Shown here in pieces: positions 8,034 to 16,169 of a stretch of 64,000 nt of DNA. The DNA lies in contig NZ_LMWH01000150.1 of the NCBI RefSeq assembly GCF_001507435.1, positions 73,480 through 137,479 on the forward strand, written 5' to 3'. The DNA is from Streptomyces sp. NRRL F-5122. GTDB lineage: Bacteria; Actinomycetota; Actinomycetes; Streptomycetales; Streptomycetaceae. Made by a program: the position numbers and the translations under genes. Within the stretch, counting starts at the first letter, position 1; the number at the start of each line of letters is the position of its first letter. A model generated the notes under the pieces. The model saw nothing but the letters and a program-made list of their open reading frames with translations, did not search any database and had not been told where the DNA came from.

Positions 8034-9797
8034 TCAGCCGCGGGCGGACAGGGAGAAGGTGGCGACGGCGGCCGCGTGGTCCGAGGGCCAGCCGTTGGCG
8101 GAGGTGTCCGGCACCGGACGGGGCCAGCCGGTGAACAGGCTGTGCGCCTCCAGCACCTTCAGCCGCCCCGCGTACTGGATCTGGTCGATTCGGTCCTGGG
8201 GCTCCTTGCCGCCGCCCTCGCGCTGGGGTCTGACGGGGGACCAGGTGATGCCCGGCGCCTTCACGGGGTTGGACCGGGTGTCGCGGAACGCGTCGACGAG
8301 ACCGGCCTGTTCCAGCGCCTCGGTGACGGGCCAGCGGACGCGCCCCACGCCTCCGTGCGCGGATGCCGTCCGGTTCGTCCAGTCGTGGTGCGACGGCGAG
8401 GCGAGGCCGGCTGCCAGCACAACGGGGTTGCGGGAGGCGACGTCCGCCCGCATCGCGGCCACCAGGGCCTGCGTCTGCCGGTAGCGCGTCGTCCCCCGCT
8501 CCGCGGCCTCCACCTGCGCGGCCGTCCGGCCCGCCAGCAGCGCGTACGGGCCGTAGTCGGCCTCGTCCAGCTGGGCGGTCCACAGGCGCACCGTGGTGTC
8601 GCCGGGCAGGTGCAGCGTCGCGGCGGCGGCCGGGAGCGCCGCGGTGGGCGCGACGAGGCCGGAGAGCGGGTAGCGGCTGACGATGCCGAGGCCACCGGCC
8701 TGGTGCACCTGCCAACCGAGCGCGCCGGCGAGCTTCGTGGCACCGTCGGCACCGCATTCCTGGACCGCGACGACGTCCAGGCCCTGGGTGAGCACGAGCC
8801 TGAGCTGCTTCTCCAGGAAGCCGTCGACATGGGTGCCCGCGTCCCAGAGGTTCAGCGTGGCGACCTTGAGCCGGAGCCGGTCCCGGGAGGCGCGCACCGG
8901 CACCTGGACGGTGACGGTGTCGCTGCCCACGGCGCTGTCGGTGACGGCGGCCACCACCCGGCCGGGCGTCCGCGGTGCGAGGGCCGGGGCCTTGCCGCTG
9001 ACCGTGCCGTCCGCTGCCACCGACAACCACGGATCGCCCGCGACACGTTTGAAGGTCGCGCTGCCGGCGGCATTGCCGTCGGGCCTGATCCACAGGCCGC
9101 CCAGCCGCACGGAGAAGGTCGCGCCCGCGGTCTGCGGGTCGGTGGTGAGGGCGTCCACCACCGCGTGCGGACGCGGGATCACGGGGCGGACCGCGAAGCT
9201 GAACGGGGTGGTGCGGGCCAGGATGCCGTAGCCGTCCTTGGCCAACAGATAGGCGGTGTACGGCCCGCCGCTCAGCCCCGAGGTGTCGATCGTGATGTCG
9301 CCGGAGGCTCCGGGGGTGTACTCCCAGGCGAGGGAGGCGCCGTTCCCGGGCACCCGGCTGCCGTCGTAGACGCCGACCCAGTTCTTCGCGTCGGGTTCGT
9401 CGGTCGTCCAGTGGAAGGAGAGCTTGTCGCCCTCGAACGGTGTGGTGGTCTTCAGCTCGAGCGAGTCGCCCGTGGGGGCGCCATCGAAGGTGAACGGCTC
9501 GGTCTTGGCGAGGACGCCGTAACCGTCCTTGGCCAGCAGATAGGCGGTATAGGGGCCGCCGCTCAGTCCTGAGGTGTCGAGGGTCGTCTGCCCCGAAGTG
9601 CCGGAGACGTACGTCCAGACAAGGGAACCGCCGCCGCTGCCGGGCAGCCGGTCACCGTCGTAGACGCCGATCCAGTTCGTCGGGTCGGGGGCGTCCGTCG
9701 ACCATGTGAAGGTCAGCTTGTCGCCGCGTTGCGGGGACGTCGTGGAGCCGATCGTGATGCTGCTCCCGGACGCGGCGACCTGTGAGAGGGGTGGCAT
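8034..9797 (-). CDS. Endonuclease/exonuclease/phosphatase-family protein with tandem N-terminal repeats and altered active site
   Basis: This 587-residue protein has two tandem beta-rich repeats of about 90 residues, then a Put-Ig-like segment, then an EEP (DNase I/sphingomyelinase-like) domain from about residue 330. EEP features present are VATLNLWDAG, VVAVQECG, QDRIDQIQYAG and WPSDHAAAVATF. The usual GDFN motif is missing: the stretch reads VVLAAGLASPSHHDW where LAGDFNAPSHxDW is expected. ATG 9797 follows a GGAGAGG ribosome binding site; a longer reading to 9851 would run into the operator. No signal peptide is visible with this start, which is odd beside an exported PLC. It heads the EEP-PLC operon. 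Confidence 0.85.
   Translation of the reverse strand: MPPLSQVAASGSSITIGSTTSPQRGDKLTFTWSTDAPDPTNWIGVYDGDRLPGSGGGSLVWTYVSGTSGQTTLDTSGLSGGPYTAYLLAKDGYGVLAKTEPFTFDGAPTGDSLELKTTTPFEGDKLSFHWTTDEPDAKNWVGVYDGSRVPGNGASLAWEYTPGASGDITIDTSGLSGGPYTAYLLAKDGYGILARTTPFSFAVRPVIPRPHAVVDALTTDPQTAGATFSVRLGGLWIRPDGNAAGSATFKRVAGDPWLSVAADGTVSGKAPALAPRTPGRVVAAVTDSAVGSDTVTVQVPVRASRDRLRLKVATLNLWDAGTHVDGFLEKQLRLVLTQGLDVVAVQECGADGATKLAGALGWQVHQAGGLGIVSRYPLSGLVAPTAALPAAAATLHLPGDTTVRLWTAQLDEADYGPYALLAGRTAAQVEAAERGTTRYRQTQALVAAMRADVASRNPVVLAAGLASPSHHDWTNRTASAHGGVGRVRWPVTEALEQAGLVDAFRDTRSNPVKAPGITWSPVRPQREGGGKEPQDRIDQIQYAGRLKVLEAHSLFTGWPRPVPDTSANGWPSDHAAAVATFSLSARG
9195..9746 (-). repeat. Two tandem ~90-residue domain repeats inside the EEP gene
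   Basis: Both copies contain NWIGVYDG or NWVGVYDG, a GASLAWEY-type strand, and the identical block DTSGLSGGPYTAYLLAKDGY followed by GVLAKTEPF or GILARTTPF. They are adjacent copies of one beta-sandwich module. Similar modules occur at the C-terminus of phospholipase C proteins. The strong conservation, also at DNA level, points to a fairly recent internal duplication. Edges are approximate. Confidence 0.8.
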
Positions 9798-9850
9798 GGT
9801 GTTGGGTCCTCTCCGCCCCGGGTACCGTCGCGGCGGCACCCGGGCGAGCA

Positions 9851-9868
9851 AAGTTGTCTATATAACTT
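9851..9868. promoter_or_regulatory. Candidate GntR (HutC/PhnF-type) operator upstream of the EEP-PLC operon
   Basis: AAGTTGTCTATATAACTT is an imperfect inverted repeat centred about 60 bases upstream of the EEP start at 9797. It shares AAGTTGT-TA-AACTT with the site at 2871-2888 read on the opposite strand. The core GTCTATAT fits the HutC/PhnF GTMTAKAC pattern at most positions. Its distance from the gene places it in the promoter region. Confidence 0.68.
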
Positions 9869-10287
9869 CGCTCCCAGCAAGCCGTCCCACGGCGACGGGC
9901 CCGTGAACGACGGGTTGCCGCCGACCGGGAAACAGACGGAAATCTGAAGATCCTGTGTCCGGGCGAACAGCCCCTGCTCACCCCTGGCACCCCATCTGAA
10001 CAGCGATGTCCGGGGGCAACTCACCCTGAAGCGCCCTCGGAGCACAACATGGGCGGCTTCTCCCCGACCGGGCACTCGGGCGAGCGCACCCCGCCACGCG
10101 CCCTGGAAGGACTCGCGCGGCGCTGTGCACAGCAGCACGCCCGCGAATGCGTCGAGCACGGCCATCGGAACCGGCCATGTCGCCCTGACCGGAGGAGACG
10201 GCGGAGCGCCGCCCACCGCCACGTCGGTCGAGCGGCACGCGAGTTGCGCGCTCGCCATCCGCTCGACACGTTCACGACCGCGCCGGC
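9869..10287. other. Intergenic, no supported gene
   Basis: Open frames exist on both strands but none has a ribosome binding site or recognisable protein sequence. The left part holds the promoter region of the EEP-PLC operon. I see no convincing PhoP-type GTTCACC repeats; only isolated gtgaac/tgaac words. Confidence 0.4.
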
Positions 10288-10827
10288 TCACCACCAAAAA
10301 ACGGGATAGACCTCACGCCGCAGACGGGCGGAGACCATCTGTACCGCGACGAGCAGCGCGGCTCCGGCGGCCAGCAGGGGTACGAAGCGGGTGGCGCGCG
10401 GTTCGGTGAGCATGATCATGACGGCGGTCGCCATGGCCGGCGGATGGGCCGCTCTGAGGACCAGCACAAGTCCGCAGGCGACACCGCAGGCCACCACGGC
10501 GGCCCAAGGGCCGCGCCATCCAAGGGTGAGCACGACGAAGCAGACGAGGCACGACAGCATGTGGCCGCCGATGATGTGGCGGGGCTGCGCGAGAGGCGAT
10601 TCGGGGGTCGCGGTCACGATCGCCATCGTGGCCGCGAGCGGCGGCACGAGCACCGTCTGATGCATGAGCGCCCCCAGGGCCACCAGCACGGCCAGTCCGG
10701 CCGATGTGGTGAGGGCGGCGGCGACGGTGCGCGGAGGCAGTCGCGATGTGGCGGGGATCCACCGGCTGACCGGAGAGCGCTTTGTCGGGCGGAGCGGGGC
10801 ATCCACGGCTTCCGGCGTCCGGGGCAC
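10288..10827 (-). CDS. HPP-family integral membrane protein
   Basis: This 179-residue protein has about four hydrophobic segments (TTSAGLAVLVALGALMH, HMLSCLVCFVVLTLGW, WAAVVACGVACGLVLVLR, FVPLLAAGAALLVAVQ). It carries the family signature RAAHPPAMATA with the HPP triplet, and upstream VPPLAATMAIV. HPP proteins are membrane proteins, and one plant chloroplast member is a nitrite transporter. Here the transported species is unknown. GTG 10827 is the first start in frame. It stands alone, with the PLC relic beyond it on the other strand. Confidence 0.85.
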   Translation of the reverse strand: MPRTPEAVDAPLRPTKRSPVSRWIPATSRLPPRTVAAALTTSAGLAVLVALGALMHQTVLVPPLAATMAIVTATPESPLAQPRHIIGGHMLSCLVCFVVLTLGWRGPWAAVVACGVACGLVLVLRAAHPPAMATAVMIMLTEPRATRFVPLLAAGAALLVAVQMVSARLRREVYPVFWW

Positions 10828-11229
10828 GTCATATGCCTTGAATGCGACGTTCCGGTCCGGGCGTAAAGACGACGACCTCGGAGCAGTGCGGTCCCTCCGG
10901 ACTGCCGGGCGAGGACTGGACCTGGGCGTTCGGCATCAGCACGGGAACTCCTCGGAACGGTCCCCGCTGCCGGCCACGGCGGCTCGTCGTCCGTGAAGAC
11001 GGGGATCACGCCCAGCATCGTGACCTCGCGAGCCGACACCTGTCCAAGACCGCCCGCTTATCGCCCGATTGAGCGCCTTTATCGAATGGGGCCGACAATG
11101 ACGTCCGGCACTGCCAGGCGTCGGCGGCCGACGCGTGCCGCTGCCCTCGGCGGACGCCGCAGGGCCGCCCCACATCCTTGAAAGCCGCTGGCGAGCGGCT
11201 GAACCTCGACGCGGTACCGCTCGCGGAAC
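10828..11229. other. Intergenic region upstream of a phospholipase C relic
   Basis: No supported gene. The region probably contains the old promoter and leader of the degraded phospholipase C gene that begins near 11230. A short AT-richer patch lies around 11055-11095. Confidence 0.35.
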
Positions 11230-11463
11230 CGCGTCGGCCGCGTCCGGGTCGATCACCAATATGAAGCACGTGGTCGTCCTGATACTGGAGAAGGCCCCTG
11301 GACCTACCAGGTGACCGCCGGGATCTTCGTGGACGACTCATTCAACGCCCTTGCCTACAACGGCGGTTGGCACGACTTCACGGTCACGGCCAGTTCCGGC
11401 ACCACCGTCTCCCGCCGCTTCGTCGGCCACCTCGAGACGGGCGCCCCGAGCGTCACCGGCTGA
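11230..11463 (+). pseudogene. Phospholipase C relic: N-terminus joined to C-terminus by internal deletion
   Basis: Bases 11230-11295 encode ASAASGSITNMKHVVVLILE, matching the mature N-terminus of the intact PLC at 6033-8003 (GSITDVKHVVILMQE). Immediately after, in another frame, GPWTYQVTAGIFVDDSFNAL, YNGGWHDFTVTASSGTTVSR and RFVGHLETG form the end of a PLC C-terminal domain, stopping at TGA 11461-11463. About 600 central residues including the catalytic domain are gone, and the joint near 11290 is out of frame. The original terminator hairpin still follows. This is a decayed second copy with no expected function. Confidence 0.85.
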
Positions 11464-11469
11464 GCCGGC

Positions 11470-11498
11470 GGTCCGCACCCCGAGGAGGGGTGCGGACC
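11470..11498. terminator. Hairpin after the phospholipase C relic
   Basis: A perfect 12-bp stem (GGTCCGCACCCC / GGGGTGCGGACC) has a five-base loop GAGGA. It starts seven bases after the relic's stop codon and lies between convergent genes, so it probably served as the terminator of the lost PLC gene and may still serve the nucleotidyltransferase unit. Confidence 0.8.
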
Positions 11499-11524
11499 GC
11501 AGCACCGCGCCGCGGGACGCGGAG

Positions 11525-12829
11525 TCACCGCTTCCAAAGCCGTTCGAGTTCTCTGTCGAGCCAACCGGCGCCAACCCGATGTGACTCGACCAGCCGATGC
11601 CAGGAGGGGTCGTCGAACACGACGGAACGTGCGTCCTGCACGCTGTGGCGATCGGAACCGAGGAGTTCCCGCGTGATGACGACGGCCGTGAGCAACGGGA
11701 GACGGGCCGCGTGCATCTTCTCCTGCACGGCGCGCATGCTCGTCCGCTTCAGCAGTTCCCGGTTCTCCCGGATGCGGGGCTCCAACCACCACACGTGGCG
11801 GGCGTACTCGTCTTCCCCAAGCCCCACCGCCTCGACGCTTTGGAACGTCGGTGCGAGCGCGGCGACCAGGCGGTCGACGAAGTCGCCCACGCTCCCGGTG
11901 ACATCGGGGTATTCGGCGATGAAATGTTCCCACTCTACGTAGGCCTTGAGCCCGGCGATCTCACGCCGCCCCACCGGGTGGCACCCGTCGGACGGCTCCG
12001 CGTCCAGGAAGACGTCCCGCAGCAGTTCGTAACGCAACGACGTGTGTTCGGCCAGCAGAACGGCGTCATAGAGGTCCTTGCCCTGCGGATGCATGTCGCT
12101 CACGAGCCACATGAGTTTCCAGGCCAGTGACAACTCGGCCGTGGCCGCGCTCAGCACCGCTTGCGGGTCACCCGACGCCGAGGGGAGCAGGACCGGTTCG
12201 GGGTCGACGGGAAGATGCTCGTTGAAGACGAAGTCGAGTTGTACGACGCCGCCGGGCAACCCGTCGCATCTCCACGGCAGCACCAGGCGCCGTCCGGGGA
12301 CCCGGTCATACGTCCAGATGTCGTCGCTGACCGCTTCCGCCGCGTCGAACCGGACCACTCCGTCACCGTGATGCGCCGCCCTCTCGGCGGCCCGAGCCAC
12401 GCCCTCGAGCATGGCATCGGTCCGCTCCTCTTCGATCCGCCACGACGCGGGTGCGATGACGAAGTCGAGATCGCCCGGTTCTCGTGCGGCATCCCCGAAC
12501 CAGGCACGGAGCAGCACGCTGCCGCGCAGCACGAGCGAGGCCGCCCATGGGGAGCTGGAGATCGCCGAGAGCACCAACCCGATCGCGGCGCGGCGAGCCG
12601 CTTGCCAGGCCTGTTCGACGTCAGGGTCGGCGAACCGGGGGTCCGAGGCCCGGTAGGCGTTGGAGTACTGCTTGAGCGCCGGGTCGAAGACCGGCCGCTG
12701 CACGACGCGCTCGTCCTTGACGGGACGCAGCGTCGTAGGCAGGTCGAAGCGCGCCCGGTCCTCGTCGTCCGGCGGGACTCGAGGCATCGCGCGCCCCTGC
12801 CATACGAACCCCTCCCAGGAATCAGTCAT
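11525..12829 (-). CDS. AbiEii/AbiGii-like nucleotidyltransferase (copy 1)
   Basis: This 434-residue protein has the minimal-nucleotidyltransferase pattern LVLRGSVLLRAWFGDAAREP followed by DLDFV (Gly-Ser, then the Asp pair) at about residues 90-125. Later it has QLDFVFNE, and a helical region with LSLAWKLMWLVSD and GKDLYDAVLLAEHTSL, a block typical of the AbiEii/AbiGii toxin family. The family includes toxins of abortive-infection and toxin-antitoxin systems that modify nucleic acids with NTPs. ATG 12829 follows GGGAGAGG. It overlaps the preceding gene by eight bases, and the two proteins are paralogous. No classical AbiEi antitoxin is seen nearby. Role in defence is inference. Confidence 0.85.
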   Translation of the reverse strand: MTDSWEGFVWQGRAMPRVPPDDEDRARFDLPTTLRPVKDERVVQRPVFDPALKQYSNAYRASDPRFADPDVEQAWQAARRAAIGLVLSAISSSPWAASLVLRGSVLLRAWFGDAAREPGDLDFVIAPASWRIEEERTDAMLEGVARAAERAAHHGDGVVRFDAAEAVSDDIWTYDRVPGRRLVLPWRCDGLPGGVVQLDFVFNEHLPVDPEPVLLPSASGDPQAVLSAATAELSLAWKLMWLVSDMHPQGKDLYDAVLLAEHTSLRYELLRDVFLDAEPSDGCHPVGRREIAGLKAYVEWEHFIAEYPDVTGSVGDFVDRLVAALAPTFQSVEAVGLGEDEYARHVWWLEPRIRENRELLKRTSMRAVQEKMHAARLPLLTAVVITRELLGSDRHSVQDARSVVFDDPSWHRLVESHRVGAGWLDRELERLWKR

Positions 12830-14045
12830 CACACACGCCTCTCCCGCGCGACCGTCTTCGATCGCGGCATCGCCGTTGCACACCGCGCACCTGAGCAGTG
12901 CCACCGGTGCGTCCGGTGGCCGGCGCGAGCCGGTGCTCCGTGAATATCGTTCCCAACGCTCGTCCCAGTCGGTGGAGCCAGTCCTCCCCGGTTCCCGTCA
13001 CCCACGGGTGCCTCTCCTGGAACTCGGCCCAGTCCACCTCCCAACGGGCCACCGTGGCCGGGTCGAAGCCGTCGGCTTCCGCGTCGGAAGCGCGACCGAA
13101 GACCTTGCGGAGCAGACGCGGCGAGAGACACGCTCCCTCCGCCTCGGCGAGGAGCACCGCGTCGTACAGATCCTTGCCCCGTGCCGTACGGCCGTCACGG
13201 CTGTCGGAGTACAGCCACAGCACCTTCCAGGCGAGCGACAGATCGCGGCTCGCCGTTCGTACCGCCGTGGGCCTGCCCCCGTCACCGCGCGGTACCAGTG
13301 TCCACACCGGGGACTCGGGAAGCCACTCGTCCCGGGCGAAGTCGAGCCGCACTTCGCCGGGCGGCAGGCCTTCGGTGTGCCATGGGATGACCAGTCGCAC
13401 CCCTGGCGTGTCGTATTCCGTGTACGTCCAAGTTCCGTCCACCCGCGCGCTCTTCGCGGCGAGGAGCAACCCCGGTGCCGCCTCGGGACACTGCTCCACG
13501 CGGTCGAGCAGGTCCAGGTACGGAGGGCCGGCATCGGCGGGCTCCTGTTCGTGCAGCCAGTGCAGGCCCTCCGGAGGCAGCACCGGCCGCTGCCCACCTG
13601 TGTCGAACTCCTCGTAGGTCCACATCTCGTAGCGTGCCGCGCCGTCGGCGGCCTCAGGCCACTGCTGCACGGTGTCGGCGCCGTCGATGTACGGATACGG
13701 GTCCAGCGGATCGATCCCGACGGCGTTCTCCAGGACGACCCAGTCGAGGTCCGCCGGTTCACGCGCCGCGTTCCCCAGCCACGCCTGCATGACCATGCTT
13801 CCCCGCAGCACGAGAGTTCCGCTCCAGGGAGCGTCGGCGACAAGGGCGAGTACGTGGTCCAGGGCAGCACGATGGGCTGCTCGGCGGTCGATGCCGTTGC
13901 GTCCCCGGACCTCGGCGGACCCCGGCTCGCGCTCCGCCGCATCGTGCGCGTCCACACCGCCCCGGCCCGGTTCCACAGCCGCCGGGGGGTCACCGTCACC
14001 GCCCGGCGGAGGGACAGGTGCAGCGGGTGGTTCCGGTGCCGTCAT
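12822..14045 (-). CDS. AbiEii/AbiGii-like nucleotidyltransferase (copy 2)
   Basis: This is a 407-residue paralogue of the next gene. It has LVLRGSMVMQAWLGNAAREP then DLDWVV at about residues 80-108, RLDFARDEWL, and LSLAWKVLWLYSDSRD with GKDLYDAVLLAEAEGACLSP. The second metal-binding position is Asp-Trp rather than Asp-Phe. The first 60 residues are low-complexity and proline-rich (APVPPPGGDGDPPAAVEPGR), probably a disordered tail. ATG 14045 overlaps the upstream gene's stop (ATGA), so all three genes 14719 to 11525 form one translationally coupled operon. Two different nucleotidyltransferases in tandem are unusual. Confidence 0.85.
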   Translation of the reverse strand: MTAPEPPAAPVPPPGGDGDPPAAVEPGRGGVDAHDAAEREPGSAEVRGRNGIDRRAAHRAALDHVLALVADAPWSGTLVLRGSMVMQAWLGNAAREPADLDWVVLENAVGIDPLDPYPYIDGADTVQQWPEAADGAARYEMWTYEEFDTGGQRPVLPPEGLHWLHEQEPADAGPPYLDLLDRVEQCPEAAPGLLLAAKSARVDGTWTYTEYDTPGVRLVIPWHTEGLPPGEVRLDFARDEWLPESPVWTLVPRGDGGRPTAVRTASRDLSLAWKVLWLYSDSRDGRTARGKDLYDAVLLAEAEGACLSPRLLRKVFGRASDAEADGFDPATVARWEVDWAEFQERHPWVTGTGEDWLHRLGRALGTIFTEHRLAPATGRTGGTAQVRGVQRRCRDRRRSRGRGVCDD

Positions 14046-14719
14046 ACGAGTCTCGGCTCGCCCTTGATCCAGCCGGCGTCCACGGCGGGGTTGTCGTCGT
14101 ACACGACGAACTCCTTCTCCACCTCCACGGCCTCGTACCCGGCCGCCGTCAGCACACGAAGGAGTACGTCGAGGCGTCGGCCCGCCTCCGCGCGGCCGAC
14201 GCCCCGGCACCGCTGGGTGACGAAGCGCTCGTGCCCGCCGTCGGCCGACGTCCGGCGGGCGTTGCGGGAGACGTGTGCCGAGTGCGGCGCGGCCAGCGCC
14301 CGCACCGCCGCCACCTGAGGCTCGCTGGACAGGACCAGTTTGGCGTGGTGCTCGAAGTAGCAGTGGCCGGGGAGGTCCGCGGCCTCGTCGTCCGTCTCCG
14401 GGACGTCGGCGTTCCACGGCGCGGCCTCGATCTTCAGCCGTACGACTCGGAACCCGTCGTCCTGCAGCCGTTGCGACCATTGCCGTGCCGTCGCCAGCTG
14501 CCCGGCCAGGTGCCCTCGCCCCGGACAGGTCAGCATGGGCTGGTCCGGTGTTCGACCCCGGTCGAGAACGATGCGCGTGTACTTGATTCCGTGGTGTTCC
14601 GCCCAGATACGTATCGGGTCGTCGCCTTCCCCGCGGTTCTCCGCCCGGACCGTCAGATGGGTCTCGAACTCCCCCGCGAACTGTCTCACCGCGCCGTCGC
14701 CGCCCCGCTGTTCGTTCAC
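14042..14719 (-). CDS. Conserved-looking protein of unknown function, first gene of the nucleotidyltransferase operon
   Basis: This 225-residue protein has no membrane segment or signal. Distinct motif-like stretches are GEFETHLTVRAENRG, YTRIVLDRGRTPDQPMLTCP, GFRVVRLKIEAAPWN, CYFEHHAKLVLSS, AHVSRNARR, HERFVTQRCRG and EKEFVVYDDNPAVDAGW. Two H-x-T/S-x words (HLTV and HVSR) resemble 2H phosphoesterase motifs, but the spacing is long and this is only a suggestion. I chose GTG 14719 because upstream codons are low-complexity; the start is uncertain. It heads the operon with the two nucleotidyltransferases, so it may be their partner, substrate selector or antitoxin. Confidence 0.7.
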   Translation of the reverse strand: MNEQRGGDGAVRQFAGEFETHLTVRAENRGEGDDPIRIWAEHHGIKYTRIVLDRGRTPDQPMLTCPGRGHLAGQLATARQWSQRLQDDGFRVVRLKIEAAPWNADVPETDDEAADLPGHCYFEHHAKLVLSSEPQVAAVRALAAPHSAHVSRNARRTSADGGHERFVTQRCRGVGRAEAGRRLDVLLRVLTAAGYEAVEVEKEFVVYDDNPAVDAGWIKGEPRLV

Positions 14720-14867
14720 GAGCGCCGACCGTACCGCTCCCCTCGGACAACGGCGTACGCAGGCCGCCGCAGCGTGCCGGGGGTGCGGGTGATCGTGTGC
14801 CGCGGTGCGCGGGACCCGCGGCATCAGCTTCAACGCCGCGGGTCGGCATCCCACCGGGATCCGGCTG

Positions 14868-16169
14868 TCAGCGCAGTGATCTGAACGCCGCCCGCAGTTC
14901 GTCGGAGAAGATCTCCGGGACTTCCCAGGCCGCGAAGTGGCCGCCTCTGGGTGCCTTGTTGAAGTAGATCAGCTTGTGATAGCTGCGCTCGGTCCAGCTC
15001 CGCGGCGCCTGGTAGATCTCGCCCGGGAAGACCGAGACCGCGGCCGGGACGGACACCGACACGGCGTTGAAGTTGTTGGCGTTGTTCTCCCAGTAGAGGC
15101 GGGCGGAGGAAACCGCGGTGTTCGTGACCCAGTAGAGCGTGATGTCGTCGAGCATCTCGTCCTTGGTGAGCACCCGGTCCGGATGGCCGCCGCTGTCGGT
15201 CCACGCTGCGAACTTGTCGTATATCCAGGCGGCCAGTCCGGCCGGTGAGTCCGTCAGTCCGTAGCCGACGGTCTGCGGGCGGGTGACCATCATGGCCGAA
15301 TAGCCCGAACCCGTTTTGTAGAAGTCGGCAAGCTTGTCGTACGCCGCTTTCTCGTCGGTGGTCAGGCCTGCCGGAGCCGGGTAGCCGCATTCGAGTTTCT
15401 GGGCGATGTCCGGGGGGACGGTTGCGGGGAAGTTGACGTGGATGCCGAGCAGTCCCGGGGGTTTCTGGACCGCCATCTTGTCCGAGACCACCGCGCCCCA
15501 GTCACCGCCCTGGGAGACAAAGTGCTTGTATCCCAGCCGCTCCATCAGTACGGCCCAGGCGCGCGCGATGCGTGCGGGGTTCCAGCCCGTGGCCGTCGGC
15601 CTTTCCGAGAAGCCGTAGCCCGGCATCGAGGGTATGACGAGATGGAAGGCGTCCTGCGCGCGCCCGCCGTGGGCCGTGGGGTTGGTGAGCGGGTCGATCA
15701 CCTTCAGGAATTCGAGGATCGAGCCCGGCCAGCCGTGGGTCAGGATCATCGGCAGAGCGTTCGCGTGGCGGGAGCGGATGTGGAGGAAGTGAATGTCCAG
15801 CCCGTCGATCCTGGTCATGAACTGCGGCAGGGAATTCAGCTTCGCCTCGATCGTGCGCCAGTTGTAGGACGTTCCCCAGTAGCCTGCCAGTTCTTGCATC
15901 GTCGCCAACTGCACGCCCTGGGACCGATCGTGGACGGTCTCACGGTCGGGCCAGCGTGTCGCGCCGATGCGCCGGCGGAGTTCGGCCAGTTCCCGTTCCT
16001 CGACATGGATACGGAAGGGTCGAATGCGTGCGCTTTCACGGGCGCTTCCGCTTGTCGCTGCCGGTGTTGCGGAGGGCGGGCCGAAGACCCCGGTGGTTGC
16101 CACGGTCATCGCGGCGGCCGAGAGGGAAATGAACTCTCGGCGAGAGCGCCGCTGGGATGTCTCGGACAT
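14868..16169 (-). CDS. Tat-exported epoxide hydrolase (alpha/beta hydrolase fold)
   Basis: This 433-residue protein begins with the twin-arginine motif RRSRREFISLSAAAMTVATT. An epoxide-hydrolase N-domain follows (FRIHVEERELAELRRRIGAT and RWPD). The core has the oxyanion motif THGWPGS, nucleophile Asp in QGGDWGAVV, ring-opening Tyr candidates in the cap, and the late catalytic His in APRGGHFAAWE. Family members open epoxides to diols with an Asp ester intermediate. Export is unusual for microsomal-type epoxide hydrolases, which suggests an extracellular or cell-envelope substrate. ATG 16169 follows a GGAGATCTGCC-type ribosome binding site. The gene stands alone, divergent from the LacI/sugar operon. 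Confidence 0.9.
   Translation of the reverse strand: MSETSQRRSRREFISLSAAAMTVATTGVFGPPSATPAATSGSARESARIRPFRIHVEERELAELRRRIGATRWPDRETVHDRSQGVQLATMQELAGYWGTSYNWRTIEAKLNSLPQFMTRIDGLDIHFLHIRSRHANALPMILTHGWPGSILEFLKVIDPLTNPTAHGGRAQDAFHLVIPSMPGYGFSERPTATGWNPARIARAWAVLMERLGYKHFVSQGGDWGAVVSDKMAVQKPPGLLGIHVNFPATVPPDIAQKLECGYPAPAGLTTDEKAAYDKLADFYKTGSGYSAMMVTRPQTVGYGLTDSPAGLAAWIYDKFAAWTDSGGHPDRVLTKDEMLDDITLYWVTNTAVSSARLYWENNANNFNAVSVSVPAAVSVFPGEIYQAPRSWTERSYHKLIYFNKAPRGGHFAAWEVPEIFSDELRAAFRSLR

Noticed and set aside
4521..9572. Very long open frame on the plus strand opposite the PLC and EEP genes
   Set aside because: It is the mirror of high-GC codon bias; its sequence is low-complexity and lacks a ribosome binding site, while the minus strand encodes clear conserved proteins.
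9869..10030. Possible PhoP boxes (GTTCACC repeats) before the EEP-PLC operon
   Set aside because: Only scattered gtgaac/tgaac words are present, without the 11-base periodicity of a PHO box.
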